A stretch of DNA of 64,000 nt from Larimichthys crocea (taxonomy: Eukaryota; Chordata; Actinopteri; Sciaenidae): positions 15,281,423-15,345,422 of the forward strand of contig NC_040027.1 in the NCBI RefSeq assembly GCF_000972845.2, given 5' to 3'. The translations under genes were made by a program, and so were the position numbers. The notes under the pieces were generated by a model. The model ran no database searches, was not told the origin of the DNA, and was given only the letters and a program-made list of their open reading frames with translations. Below, piece after piece: positions 36,770 through 48,800 of this stretch; within the stretch, counting starts at the first letter, position 1, and each line of letters begins with the position of its first letter.

Positions 36770-39584
36770 CTACAGTGAACTCCCCATTACTCCTCGTGAG
36801 GTTGTACCATTTGCAGACTGTCCACCATTTTCCGCCATTTGCTGGTTGATGTTGATAACGCAAATAAGGAGCAGGATGACCACCACCAGGTCATCCAGAA
36901 CCCCCAGCAGTCCACAAATGGAAGCGTCTGTTTCCAGGGGATTTGCTGACGAGGAGACGGGCTCCAGAGGAGGGTAGGAGATGGACACCACTGTCCCCAC
37001 GCAGCACAGGGCCACCCTGAAGAAAAACAGCCACACGAGTCCTCCCATGGTGCCCAGGCCTCGTGCCAGTAACTGCAGCAGAAGGGGTGCGTCGCACAGG
37101 TAGTCTGTTACCTGGAGGGGTCAGAGAGGAATTGCATGTAAAAAGAAAGGAAATGCTCAAGGAAGGGTGTGTCAATGCAAGGTGTGTTAACCAGACACCT
37201 CCACTGTCTGACATGGTTTTATAAGACAATAAATCCTTGACGTTACATAAGCAGTATTCCTGTTACCAAACCTATTTTCAAAGGGAACGGTGGAGGACTT
37301 CTCACCTTTCCCACGATTTAATCTGACATTACATTCAAGGCTGTAAGGGAAACTTACAGCGCCTGATACTTTTACACAACCAGACACAGGTAGAGGGTGG
37401 AAAACTACTGTAGAGAGACTTCAAAGTTGGTTTCTAATAAGAGACTACTTTCAGTTAACACTAAAAAAGGAGTGTTTGAAGTTTTGTCTGAATGTTAGAC
37501 AGAATACTGACCCTTCGTGGGGCTCCAGAATAACGTTTGTTGTAGTCTGTGATTTCCCCAAGAAATTCCTTTGACTGACGGTCTGATCGACTCTCGTTGA
37601 ATAGATTACACAGCACACTGACCTAGAAAAAGCAGAAACTTTTTTACCTTGTGTTCTCAGAATCTCTCCGAGCGGACTGTTTAGACTGTGTTTTCATCTG
37701 GTCATGTATGCTGTACCTTCTGTCTGCAGAGAGGGCAGCTGATTGCATCCAACCAGGAGCCGTGTCTCCAGTAGGTGATCAGACAGGGAGCTGCAGAATC
37801 AAATACACAAATCAATACTTGTTCAAGTATTTAACAGTTAATACCACGATGCATCTATTCTCTTTAGATGCGTGTTAAACTGTGATGAAAGAGGCATGCG
37901 ATGAAAGATTTCGACAGACAGAAAACAGAAGTGTTTGGGTGAAAAGGCTCTGAGTAAGTCTAAGGTACGACTCAGGTAAGTGGGGCAGGTACAGTGACCT
38001 GCCCCACTTACCTGAGTCACCTGAGTGTACAGTATGTTACGGTAAAACTGAGACCGCCCAGTTTCCTGGAAGGAGTACAACTTTGAGTCACCAAAGTTTC
38101 AAATGATTCAAGGCTAAACAAAACAGTAGAGGTATTGGTCAGTTTAGCCATTTAACACTCAGAAAACCTGAAAATCTGTAAAATATGATGAAGACATCAG
38201 ATCAGATCTGCACTTCTCTGAACAACTAATCGACTACATCTTATATAATGAGAAGAATGATGTGAGTAAAGCTGTCAGGTGTGAGGCAGAGATGGAATAA
38301 CCATGGCAACAGTTAATTATTGAAAGCCGAAAAAGAAAGGCCTCGAGGCTCGAGACGAGCGGCTGCAGATGCCACACTGATCAGCCAATGAGTGGAAGGA
38401 ATGAATGAAAAATACGCACATGATGTAACAGATGCATGAAGGATTAAAACCCCATCTGCTCTGATACTTTTTTGTCAGTTTGTGTTTGTTTGAGCGTGCG
38501 TGCGGGAGCTCGTACCACAGAACAAATGGCCACAGTTGGTCTGGACTGGGAAGCTGACGGTCTGCAGGCAGACTGGACAGTGCCAGTCTCGGCTCGTGGA
38601 TGCACATGACTGCGTGGATTCCTAAACAGATGACAAATGTTGAGAGGTGAGAGGTGAAAAACAGGAAGGAAGAACAAAATATGAAGCAGAGAAGTCGCTC
38701 TCATAAATCTGAAAAAATCGCATATAGTGTTCCTATACCCTTAAAACCCTTTAATAACAGTCATTATAATAGATACTCAATACATATTCAGGGAGCTTTG
38801 ATTAGGTTTGTGAGTATACATGTAAACAGTGAGATTATTATCATTTGTTTGGCAGCAGCTCTCTCCATCAGACTGTGACCCTAATAAAAGCAATATTAAT
38901 AATCACACAGGAGTGCCTTACAGCGATAATGTTGTTTACTGCCTGCGTGCTTGTCCTGTCGTCATTGTATGCTGAATATCTCTCCTTTTTTTTTTTTTAA
39001 TCGAAATATCAACAATTCAGGACTGAAGAAAACATTAGCAGCAGCTTCATACCTGTGCTGACTCTGTGCGAGTGAGGGGAAACTCACCTTGTGACAGCTC
39101 GTAGAGTTAGATGATGATCTGGGCGACCTGAGGTGACCGTGATCAGCTGGACCTTCAGAGGGGAGATGGTCCAGTCTGCAATGTGACACAACACGGCGAC
39201 AATAATAAACACGTCTTAAATAGTACTGCGTATCTACTAGTTAGCACATACTGACCCAAAACTGACGAGATAAAGTTTTACAGTTGTGGATGACAGACAC
39301 ATTAGACATTTTAGGAAAGTCACTTAACTAAATGATTTCAAAAGCTTACCAAGTAATGATTTATAAGATTAATCTTTAAACAAAACTGGGCTTTTATTAT
39401 CAAATTACATGTTCAGTGATTACAGTAATCATCTTATGAAGTAAAGTCAGTTATTAACATATAAACAGATTGTTAATACATGAGAAAAAGAAAAAGCACA
39501 CAGCCCCACTTGTGCTCTGAGAAAAACACAAATCTCTAAATATTGTCAAACTCACCTGGACTGCGAGCTGTGGTAGTGGTGCAT
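36770..39584 (-). CDS. RNF170-like RING-finger E3 ubiquitin ligase, 6 exons, 249 aa
   Basis: Probable ER-membrane E3 ligase related to RNF170, which in mammals degrades activated IP3 receptors. Exons, 5' to 3' on the minus strand: 39584-39556, 39175-39088, 38621-38516, 37790-37717, 37622-37512, 37111-36770. All phases agree and introns are GT-AG. The C3HC4 RING spans residues 54-96 (C54, C57, C69, H71, C74, C77, C93, C96) with the RNF170 signature [11 protein letters not shown]...YWRHGSW...AISCPLCRQ. Next comes a linker with [11 protein letters not shown] and two hydrophobic segments (about 159-182 and 203-226), the second with [12 protein letters not shown] as in the DUF1232-like tail of RNF170. 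Unlike human RNF170 (258 aa, from memory), the N-terminus is a short Ser/His-rich stretch with no membrane segment, and the C-terminus has an extra polar tail of about 22 residues. It is probably a teleost paralogue, so no symbol is given. It lies tail to tail with pfas. Confidence 0.85.
37969..38018. repeat. Perfect 22-bp inverted repeat with 6-nt loop
   Basis: Arms 37969-37990 and 37997-38018 are exact reverse complements, separated by acagtg. The stem begins GACTCAGGTAAG. It lies in the RNF170-like intron between the exons at 37790 and 38516. Such a hairpin could form in RNA from either strand. It is too short and isolated to call an RNA gene. Confidence 0.9.
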
Positions 39585-39659
39585 AGTTGAGCTAGACACT
39601 AGCAGCTGTCACGTAGTAACTGTCTCCCAGAAGGAAGTGAAGTACTGCCTGACAGCATC

Positions 39660-41387
39660 ACTGTTCAAAATAAATTAGAGCTGCGCGTTAATGATCAACT
39701 ACACCCTCCAATATCAGCTGTATCAGTGTCTTCCTGCTTAAAAGGGAGCAGTATTGCAGTCAGATCAATAAAGCAGTGGCGTGTACACATCTGTACTTCT
39801 CCAGAAGAACCATATTGTGAAACATTATAACAGATTGTAAAAAGTAAGTAATAAGTAAAAAAAAAACACCACCCACTTTCAAGTCTGAGGCAAACTATTT
39901 GGGTCACATGACTTTCCAACGGATCAAAGACAGAGAAGATCCTCCCACGCTGCGTTGAAGGCTACATCTGATCTCGCCAATCATTTACCTAAAGTTTACT
40001 CTGGCAACAGCCCTGCTACTCATACTTCTACTCTTACCGTAAACTAAGGAGAAGTGGCATGTCAACTAAAGATAATCAACCCAGCAATAAAAAGGAGGAA
40101 CCAAGCTGTGCCATTCTTTTAAGATTTATATAAAGTTAAGGCCAAATGCAATGAAAAACTTACATTATCTGATAAAAATTCTTCTTCAATGGCTGTCACT
40201 GCAGAAATATCCTGGCAAATATTTACATTCACCTCAGATAGGAGTTGAAGAGATGGAGTCTGTGGGGTTCAGGTCATCTAAAAATAGCAGCCACAAGTCA
40301 GTGAGGGTCAATGTCTCCGAGTGGCATAGATCAGGAGATAAAACAGACGCTACTACAGTTAAATAAAGGACAGAGGACGCTCCTGCCGGCCACGCGGTTA
40401 AAGTTCTGTCTCAGGTCACACTCACCCAGGTTTTACTATGCCCATTCATCACATAGCTGTCTGCCCTAGAAAGTGGTGTAACAATGTTTCGAGGTTAAAT
40501 TCAATTAAATTCAAATGAAACGTGTAATAAGGCTTCGCATGCAGGTGATGGATGTGAACTTAGTTTGGAAATTTCCATATTGTGGCTCAGAAATCAGGTG
40601 ACATGTGAGATTTGTTATCTTGGCCATCTTGGCAACACACCACAGCCTTTGAATTTCAATAACACACACACCCTCACGTGAGATATATCATAGGATAATG
40701 TGAGCAGGTTTATTGTATTCATGAGTAATGATTTACCATCAGAAAATGGTTGGCATGCTGACAATGTTTAAGTTGTTGTCTGAGAGGAGTTTAAATACAG
40801 AGAAGACTAGTTACAGTAGTTTTAAGTTGATATAGCCAATAATAATATTACTCATTTGTATTTGATTCCAACACCAAGAAAAACCTGCAAAACTGGCTGC
40901 TCAGGATCATCTCTCTGTTGGTTATAGGTGAGGTTTAACAGCTGGTCACAAAGACACCCGTGTTGTTGTTGACAGACAAGGTGAGGCAGTTTCTTGAAAT
41001 ATTTTATTAGATTTTTGCTGTAAACATTTCTGGTTGGGGGATTTTTATTATCACACCTAACCAAGTACTTTTGGCGTTCTGGCAAAAAGGTTCAAAAAGA
41101 AGTGTTGGTGTTGATAGCACAGAAGCTTTGGAACCAGGTGGAATCAAATGGAGCATAAATGGAAATCACAGTAGTGGAGGCCTAAATTGTACAAAATAAA
41201 AAGAAGGGATGGAGCATCAGCTGTTGCTTCCATTTTAAGAGAAGTGATTTCATTTCTGTCCAGTTTGGGTGGGGTTTTGAGTGATATGGCTCTTCTTATA
41301 CTGATGTTATTACAGGTATAAAATAAGCTGGGAAAAAAAGGAAATATCATACATGTACTTTTAAAAGTTGCTGTTAATATATAGCAC
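39660..41387. other. Intergenic region between RNF170-like and HOOK1
   Basis: Upstream of the minus-strand RNF170-like gene. The sequence is AT-rich. No coding exon, RNA gene or clear repeat was recognised. Confidence 0.5.
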
Positions 41388-41962
41388 CAGTGTTGTAGTA
41401 TTCAAGGTCAGTCTTGGTCTTAAGACCACTTTTTGAAGGTCTGTTTACTCAGCCTCGTTTTGGTTTCAGACAAAGACACTCAGGATTTCATTTCAGACCA
41501 CAACTGCAGGTTTATCATTAAATTAACTGTGCATTCTTTTTTATTTGTTAATATCATTACTGTGATTGGAAATACAACTTCCTCCATAAAATAACTTGTG
41601 ACTCATTCCTAACTGGAAATTTTTTGTTAATTGTCCTGTGATGAACTTGAAGCAGAAGAAGCAGTGGCTCTCTGGGAGGAGATGTCAGACAAATCTTTTG
41701 TGATAAAATTTGCAAATCTGCAAAACAGCTTCCAAGACAACACATGGCAGTATGTAAATTCTGATTTGCATTGCTTACTGAGAAGGCCTCAGCCAAAGAG
41801 ATTTGGCGATCATTAGCTACATTAACTACTGAAGTAGACTACATGCTGTTTGGTCTTGGTCTTAACTAAGTCTTGCTCTGCCTTGGTCTGAACTTGGTCT
41901 CAATACAATCTGGTCTCGGCCATGACTTGGTCTCGGTTTAGGTGGTCCTGACTACAGCACTG
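41388..41962. mobile_element. Non-autonomous DNA transposon-like element with short TIRs
   Basis: The element begins CAGTGTTGTAGT and ends ACTACAGCACTG, matching as inverted ends at 11 of 12 positions. The inner ends carry repeated tcttggtct / ttggtctcgg motifs, typical of a dispersed teleost element in my memory. No transposase reading frame is present and no target-site duplication was seen. Length is 575 bp. Confidence 0.55.
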
Positions 41963-42257
41963 TTTCTAGACCCAGACCTCTAGCATGTGTGTGCTTGTGT
42001 GTAAATATTAAATGGACATTAAACTAGTTGTATGGTGTAAATTAACACTATTGTTCTTATTAATACTATTTATTTTTACCCAAATTCGTGTGTAATGAAT
42101 CATTCTTCTAAAGATTCTAATAATTGTCAAGCTCTGACAATAAAAAATATGAATTAATATAAATATTATTAAAAACATTAATTAATGTTAATATTATTAA
42201 AAATGCTGTAAAGTTAAGAAGAAGGAGGGAAAAGTGGGCGTTCCTGTACAACTTGAG

Positions 42258-42567
42258 CCAATCACAGCAGTGCTCCAGTGCTCTACCAACCAATCAGAGC
42301 AGTGGACTCTACAGGACCCCAGTGTTAGCTTTATATTTAGTACTATAACTTAGTAAAATAATATTTATTTCATTAACTAATATTCTTTTCCTTTGAACTG
42401 GATTATCTCGACGACACCTGCCCATCAAAAACGAATTAGATAATCAGATATCATAATTTTTGGCCAGATAATGAAAGGGGGCGTATGTAAATCGCAGATC
42501 ACGCTCGCTGATTGGCTACAGCGCGTTTTAAAACCCGTCAATCTTCACCTATCTCAACGCTGATTGG
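42258..42567 (+). promoter_or_regulatory. hook1: HOOK1 upstream CCAAT-box cluster
   Basis: Two forward CCAAT boxes (42258-42262 in gagccaatcacagcag and 42290-42294 in accaaccaatcagagc) and two reverse ones (ATTGG at 42511-42515 and 42563-42567) lie 240-550 bp upstream of the HOOK1 ATG. NF-Y is the usual factor. The following 42580-43130 is CpG-rich and probably contains the start of transcription. Confidence 0.5.
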
Positions 42568-42808
42568 ATCCGGGTTGTACACACACACACTACACCGCAA
42601 GCAAGTAAACGTCAAAGAACTAAGAAGCGGCGGTATTCACGTACGTCACTTGCGTTCATTTTAATGGCGGAAAGGCTGACTTTACTCTCCACCCTACGTG
42701 TTTGTCGTTAGAGATTTACCTCTTGGGCAGCAGGTGAGGTCAAATGCAGAGGGAAGGAGCGGAAAAGCTTTGCTGACAGGTGGAAAACAGGGAAGAAAAG
42801 GGGAAGAA

Positions 42809-45800
42809 ATGGACGAGCATAAAGCGGCGCTGACCGAGAGCCTCATAATATGGGTGAGTTGTTTTTTGTTTTTTAAATTTAACGTAAATGTGTCGCCGCA
42901 TACGAGGAAGCGTTTTCGCTTACCTGTTTGTAGGTGGTGGAGGTGGAGGTGGGGATGTCAGCGAAAACAACTCTTTACTAACTGAAAGATGAGCCCGGTA
43001 TGAACGGCGGCAGACGGTCGTCGGTTAGTCTAACGGCAGCCGTTAACGGCTACATACGTTGTTATGGAGCTCGGCGTCAGTTGGAGCCGTTAGTCCGGTA
43101 CGACACGTAACGCTAGCTCGATGAGGAGGCTAAAAATTATAAAAGTTTTAACACTCAGCAGCTGCTAAGACAACAATATATATCCCAATCCTCGCCATGA
43201 TTACAGTGCTAATGCCACCAATCGCTCTTTTTTTAAATGTAACTGATTAAATGCAGCAACACAACTTAAGCACCTTTTATTTACCTGAGAGCTAGCAGGC
43301 TAGCTGTGCTGCACCTGTTCTCCTCCTTCATGGGTGTGAGTCGATGTGTTGTCTTTTGTTTTTGTTAATTAGATAATTTAGACCTCGTGTGAGGTTCAAT
43401 CCTGCCACATCACACACACCTATCACTCAGCAAGAGGGGTTAGATGAAGTCAAGTGGGTTTTATTGTTGTTACGAGAATTGTTTAAAAGGGAAAAACTCT
43501 TGAATAAGGAGGACTGGATTCAAAGTATCAAAGTTTAAGTTGAATTTATTATTCTTGTACAAGAAGGAGCGTTTAACAGTGCAACACACAAAAAAGGGGT
43601 TACAGAGAAAAGGCTCCTCGAGGAGCTCTAACAGTTGTTACAGAAAAGGCTCCTCGAGGAGCTCTAACAGTTGTTACAGAGAAAAGGCTCCTCCAGGAGC
43701 TCTAACAGTTGTTACAGAGAAAAGGCTCCTCCAGGAGCTCTAACACTTGGTTCTTATACAGTTTTCTTAAAATGGGCTGTCTCTGACACCTCCCCGCTGA
43801 CAATTTCCTTTTTTGGTTTTCCGCATTATGTTTCTTGTCCAAAATGACACTTCCCAGGCCTGTTTCTCACGTCCTTGTCTCTCCTGAACTACTGATTTAT
43901 AATTATCTGTCCCTGCCATCCTCACTAAAATACAGTCCAAAATAAGGGAAGTGCACGAGACATACAAAAACAGTAAATGACAGATATCTTCTGAATATAA
44001 TGACTATAGAACAACAGTATCACTAAAAAAAAACACCAACCACTTCAGTAAAAGTAGTAATACCATGGTGTAAAAAAAAACAACCCCTCAATCACAAGTA
44101 AAAGTCGTACCTTTTGTAGTCGTACTGGCATCAAAATATAATTTCAGAAAAATATATGAACAGGTTCCTTTTGAATGTGTGACACACATACCGGAAAGTG
44201 TAACAGATATCTTCTGAATATAATGACTGTAGAACAACAGTATCAGTCAGTAAGAGGGTTAGATGAAGTCTCATGCCATTGTGTAAAGTCAAGTCAGGTG
44301 GGTTTTATTGTCTTATTATTGGGGCACTGATTCCCTTTTGAAATGTGTGACACACTATTTTGGTGTCCTGACAGTAAATGACAGATATCTTCAACTTTAT
44401 TTATTTATTTATATAGCACCTTTCATACAGAATTGTAGCCCAAAGTGCTTCACAGAGCAGAGTTAAAAACAGAAATAGACAACAACTAACGTAAAAGAGC
44501 AGATGAATGTAAAACTAGAGATTAGAAGAAAAGTAAAAAGCATAAAACAACAACAACAAAACAAATAATAAGAAAAATTAAGACCTATATGGTGAAAGCA
44601 TAATTTAAGAACAGTTGCAGTAAAAGTAGATAAGACCTGTACAGTAAATAAGCACCAGAGATAAAAGTAACAGGGGGTGATCAGGAATATAATGACTGTA
44701 GAACAACAGTATCACTCAAAAAACACCAACCACTAAAAAAGTAATACCATGGTGTAAAAATACTCAAAATCACAGGCAAGTACTGGCATCAAAATATAAT
44801 AATTTCAGAAAAATATATGAATCATAATAAGTGATGCATTCATTGCATTCAGGTCAGGTAAAGTGGGTTTTTATTGCTATTTCAACCACATACACAGTGA
44901 AGTAAGTGTTTCATCAAGGACCATGGTGCTACATGAAACATAAAATATATTTGGCGATGTATTTTTAAAAATTATGCAGCATATTTTGCGGCACAGATTC
45001 CCTTTGAATGTGTGACACACATACCAGAAAGTGTAACAGATATCTTGACTGTAGAACAACAGTATCAGTCAGTAAGAAGGTTAGATGAAGTCTCGTGTCA
45101 AAAATGTCAACCATTACAAAAAAATACTCCATTACAAGTAAAAGTTGTGCATTTAAAAGTACATGGGTATTGGCATCAGAATATGCTAATTTCAGGATAA
45201 TGTGTACTACACTGAATCATAATGAGTGATTTATTAAAGTCAAGTAAAGTGGGTGTTGTTATTTCAAACAATGATGGTAAATGGTTACAAATGGATCCAG
45301 GTACAGCACAGAACTGGATTGAAATCATCAATCCAATAGATGGAAAGACTTTATGACTTATGACTTTATTACTGAGACTCAAGAAATATTCATACGTTGC
45401 AAAATTGTCAAAATGCAGAAGATATTTATCAGTATAATAATTAAGGGTGGTGTGTTTCTTCCTTGTGTGTTCCCACTGTCTAAGTGTCATTTACCACCCT
45501 TAGATTTTATTCTATGGATCTATAACAGTATAATGTTTTATTAGGGCGGTACGATGGTGCAGTGGTTAGCACCACCTCACAGCAAGAAGGTTCCCCAGTT
45601 CTGTGTGCAGTTTGCATGTTCTCCTCGTCGCTGGGTGGGTTCTCTCTGGGTACTCCGACTTCCTCCCACAGTCCAATGACATGCACTTAATAGGTTGAAT
45701 GACTGGTTGTCGTCTCGATGTGTCAGCCCATGTGATGAACTGGCGACTTGTTCAGGTCAGCTGGCATCGGCTCCAGAGTGGAGTGGAAATGCAAAGCAGA

Positions 45801-48800
45801 ATATAAAATGGAAATGCCCAAATAAAGCAAAGTAAGCAAGGAAATTTTAATTACCACTGGAAGTCAAACTCGTAACTTTTAAAAATTGTCCCCAAACAGT
45901 GGACTTCATTGTAGATGTCATTGTCTTCAAAGGTAGTTGTCACTAAAACCTTCAGTTGTTGGTAGTATTGAACATTAAACCAGTGCCCTTTAGATAGGTT
46001 TGGTGTTAGTGTAAACAGTGGGTGTTAGTGTAAACAGTGGGATGTGCACAGGACACAGTTGGACGCTTCTTGTTTAGCAGAGAACATTGTTCGTCCAGGA
46101 GAACTCACCTTACACCATGGCTGCTACTTAAATTATTCACATCTTCACTTAAGTTAAGCAGGGAAGCCTTTGTCTTTACCTGGCTGTTGTTGTGTCTTTG
46201 CCACGACTCTGCCATCCAACCTGTCATTCCACTATTATTCTGTACATCCCTGTCCTCTCTCTTTTATTTCCCGTTTGCGGTCTCTTCTCAGCACATCTGC
46301 AGTGTTTATGGATAAACTCTTTTAGTGATAGCTTGGTTAATGCAAGCTATCCCCATGTAATGTGTTTTGTTCCCTTCACTCTGCTTGGATGGATTGTTGG
46401 CTGGCCCTCCTGATGATGATGATGATGATGATGATGATGCTGTGTTTTCTGACTCTCAGCTGCAGACCTTCAACACTTCTGCACCCTGCAGGACAGTGGG
46501 GGAGCTGACCACTGGAGCGGCAATATCACAAGCACTGCATCAAATGTGAGAGCGCACACACACACACAGATCTGACCCATTAATCATGATATCTGGCTAC
46601 ACTGCAGATACATTATTTATGTACAGCCATTCTGGTATGGCTCAAATAATTCACGTCACATGCCTGCTACTTCAGTCAATCAACTGTTCTGCAAGGACGG
46701 ATGTAAGTATATATTTTAAAAGCTTAAATAAAGTCAAATTGTTCTAATACCACACGAGTCCGGATTCCACATGTCTTAAAACACAAAATCTGTTCAAGAA
46801 GGGTTAAATCTGGGGCAACGTTTTCAGCCTGTAAGACCTCAGCAGCAACTGTTATTACTCACTGAAAATCAAACAACAACAGATTATTTTGAATTCGTCC
46901 ATCAGCCCTAGTTTTGGTTCTTATAAGTGTATTGGAGAGGAAGGAGAGATACCACAGCCTCCTCCGACAGCTGAATGAAAGAACGCGTAATTCGGCACCG
47001 TTCTCTAATAAGTAGCTTAAGTGAAAGAAAGGTTAAAAGTGAACTACAACATGTAATTTATTGAGAAGAGTTAAATCTTGGTTTTAGATCCATGAAGATT
47101 TTTCACCTCTCGTCCAAGAGACTTCTTCTGTTGCTCCAGATTTACAGATGACCTTCACAGACTTCTGCAAGATTTATTATTATCAAGAAGAGATCTGACC
47201 TTGACCTACTTCCACTCTGTGTTTGTCTATATTCTGTGTGCTGCAGAGACCCAGCCTGGTTCACCGATGGATGGCTCGGCCGTATCAAAACAGATGTTGA
47301 GGACAACTGGAGACTGAAGGTACAGACCTGTGTTGTCTTCCCCGTTCCCTCTCTGTCCTCTCTGACTTCTTTTCCCCGTGTGCTAAATGTTTGCTTCGAC
47401 CATGCCAAACTGAACCTCCTGCCTGCCCCACTCAGGGGTGCTGCTCCTGGCTTTGCCCTGCACCCTGAGCCCACGCTCTGACTCCTCTGGTAAAATGTGT
47501 CCATGCATGTTTGTCCAGATAACATAAGGGGATCAAATGCATGCAGTTCTCTCTACCTCTCTGCCTCTGACTCTGTTTATCTACTTATTCTCTTAATTAT
47601 GAATTCCATTTAGCTGCTTCAGTTTAAAGGTCCTGGTATTGTATATAATAGAAAAGAGCCCTCGATAATGTTATTAAATTTTCTGTGTGAACATGTCTGC
47701 TGTGAAAAGGGCTTATTGTCACTTGTGTACATTTTTGAAATGTCTTTATTTTGTCATTGAATGAATGTAAATGATGTTTGTTGCTGTTGTCGTTCTCTTG
47801 GTCCCCAGTTTGACTCTAAACTAAGTCCCTAATATTTTATAACCTCGTGTGTGTTCTCAGATAAACAACCTGAAGAAGATCCTTCAGATGGTGGTTGATT
47901 ATTATAATGAGGTAGGCTGTGGCCGTATACACACTATTCTCCTTGTGTTTACACATTGTATTCCTGCGTCCTCTTAGTTGTAGCAAAACTCTACGACCAC
48001 AGATGTTTACATGTTGAGCTTTTAGGATCAGTGCAGTTTCACTCACCTATTATCTCCTTCATAAGGTCTTAGCTCAGGAAATCTCAGACTTCCCCTTACC
48101 CGATCTGGCCTTGGCGGCAGAGCATTCAGACCCTGTGGAGCTTGGGAGGCTGCTACAACTTGTGTTAGGCTGTGCTGTCAGATGTGAGCGTAAACAAGGT
48201 ATGTGGCTGCATGTTACAACCAATTTGTGTACACATATTAGACACAAGCAGATACTCGGATATCTACAGTATTCATGTGCTGTGCTGTTTTGGATAGTAA
48301 GGGAATTGTTCTGTAGAAATCTAGTTAGGTTAAGCCTAACAATGTTTAATTATTGCCGTGCCAAACCACTGACAAAGGCAGAGCCCATCGGGCGGCCTGG
48401 CTCGAAAATCAATGACAGCTTTGTTACTTTTAGAAGTGGGACACAAATTCTGAAAATTAATAAGCGATTCAGTCAGTGAGTGTACAGTTCATGAATCTCC
48501 TGTCGTTCTATCACCAGAATACATTCAGATCATCATGACCTTGGAGGAGTCTGTGCAGCATGTTGTCATGACAGCCATCCAGGAGGTCAGTCTGTCTTAA
48601 TACCAAGTGTCTCCCTCGTCATATCCAGAAAAGCTTGGTTGAGCAGTTGCACAGCAGCAGTAGTTTTTGAGTGAGGGCAGAGCTAAAAAAAAAATAGGTT
48701 GAGGTTTTGCAGATATCATGATGAGTCTGTTTAATCCATGAATCCATTTTTCCTCCTCAGCTCTTGAGTAAAGAGACCATGGCCCCATTTGGAGCAGAAC

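Noticed and set aside
43600..43746. CRISPR-like array
   Set aside because: The whole 36-38-bp unit repeats without unique spacers, and the context is an intron of a vertebrate gene. It is a minisatellite.
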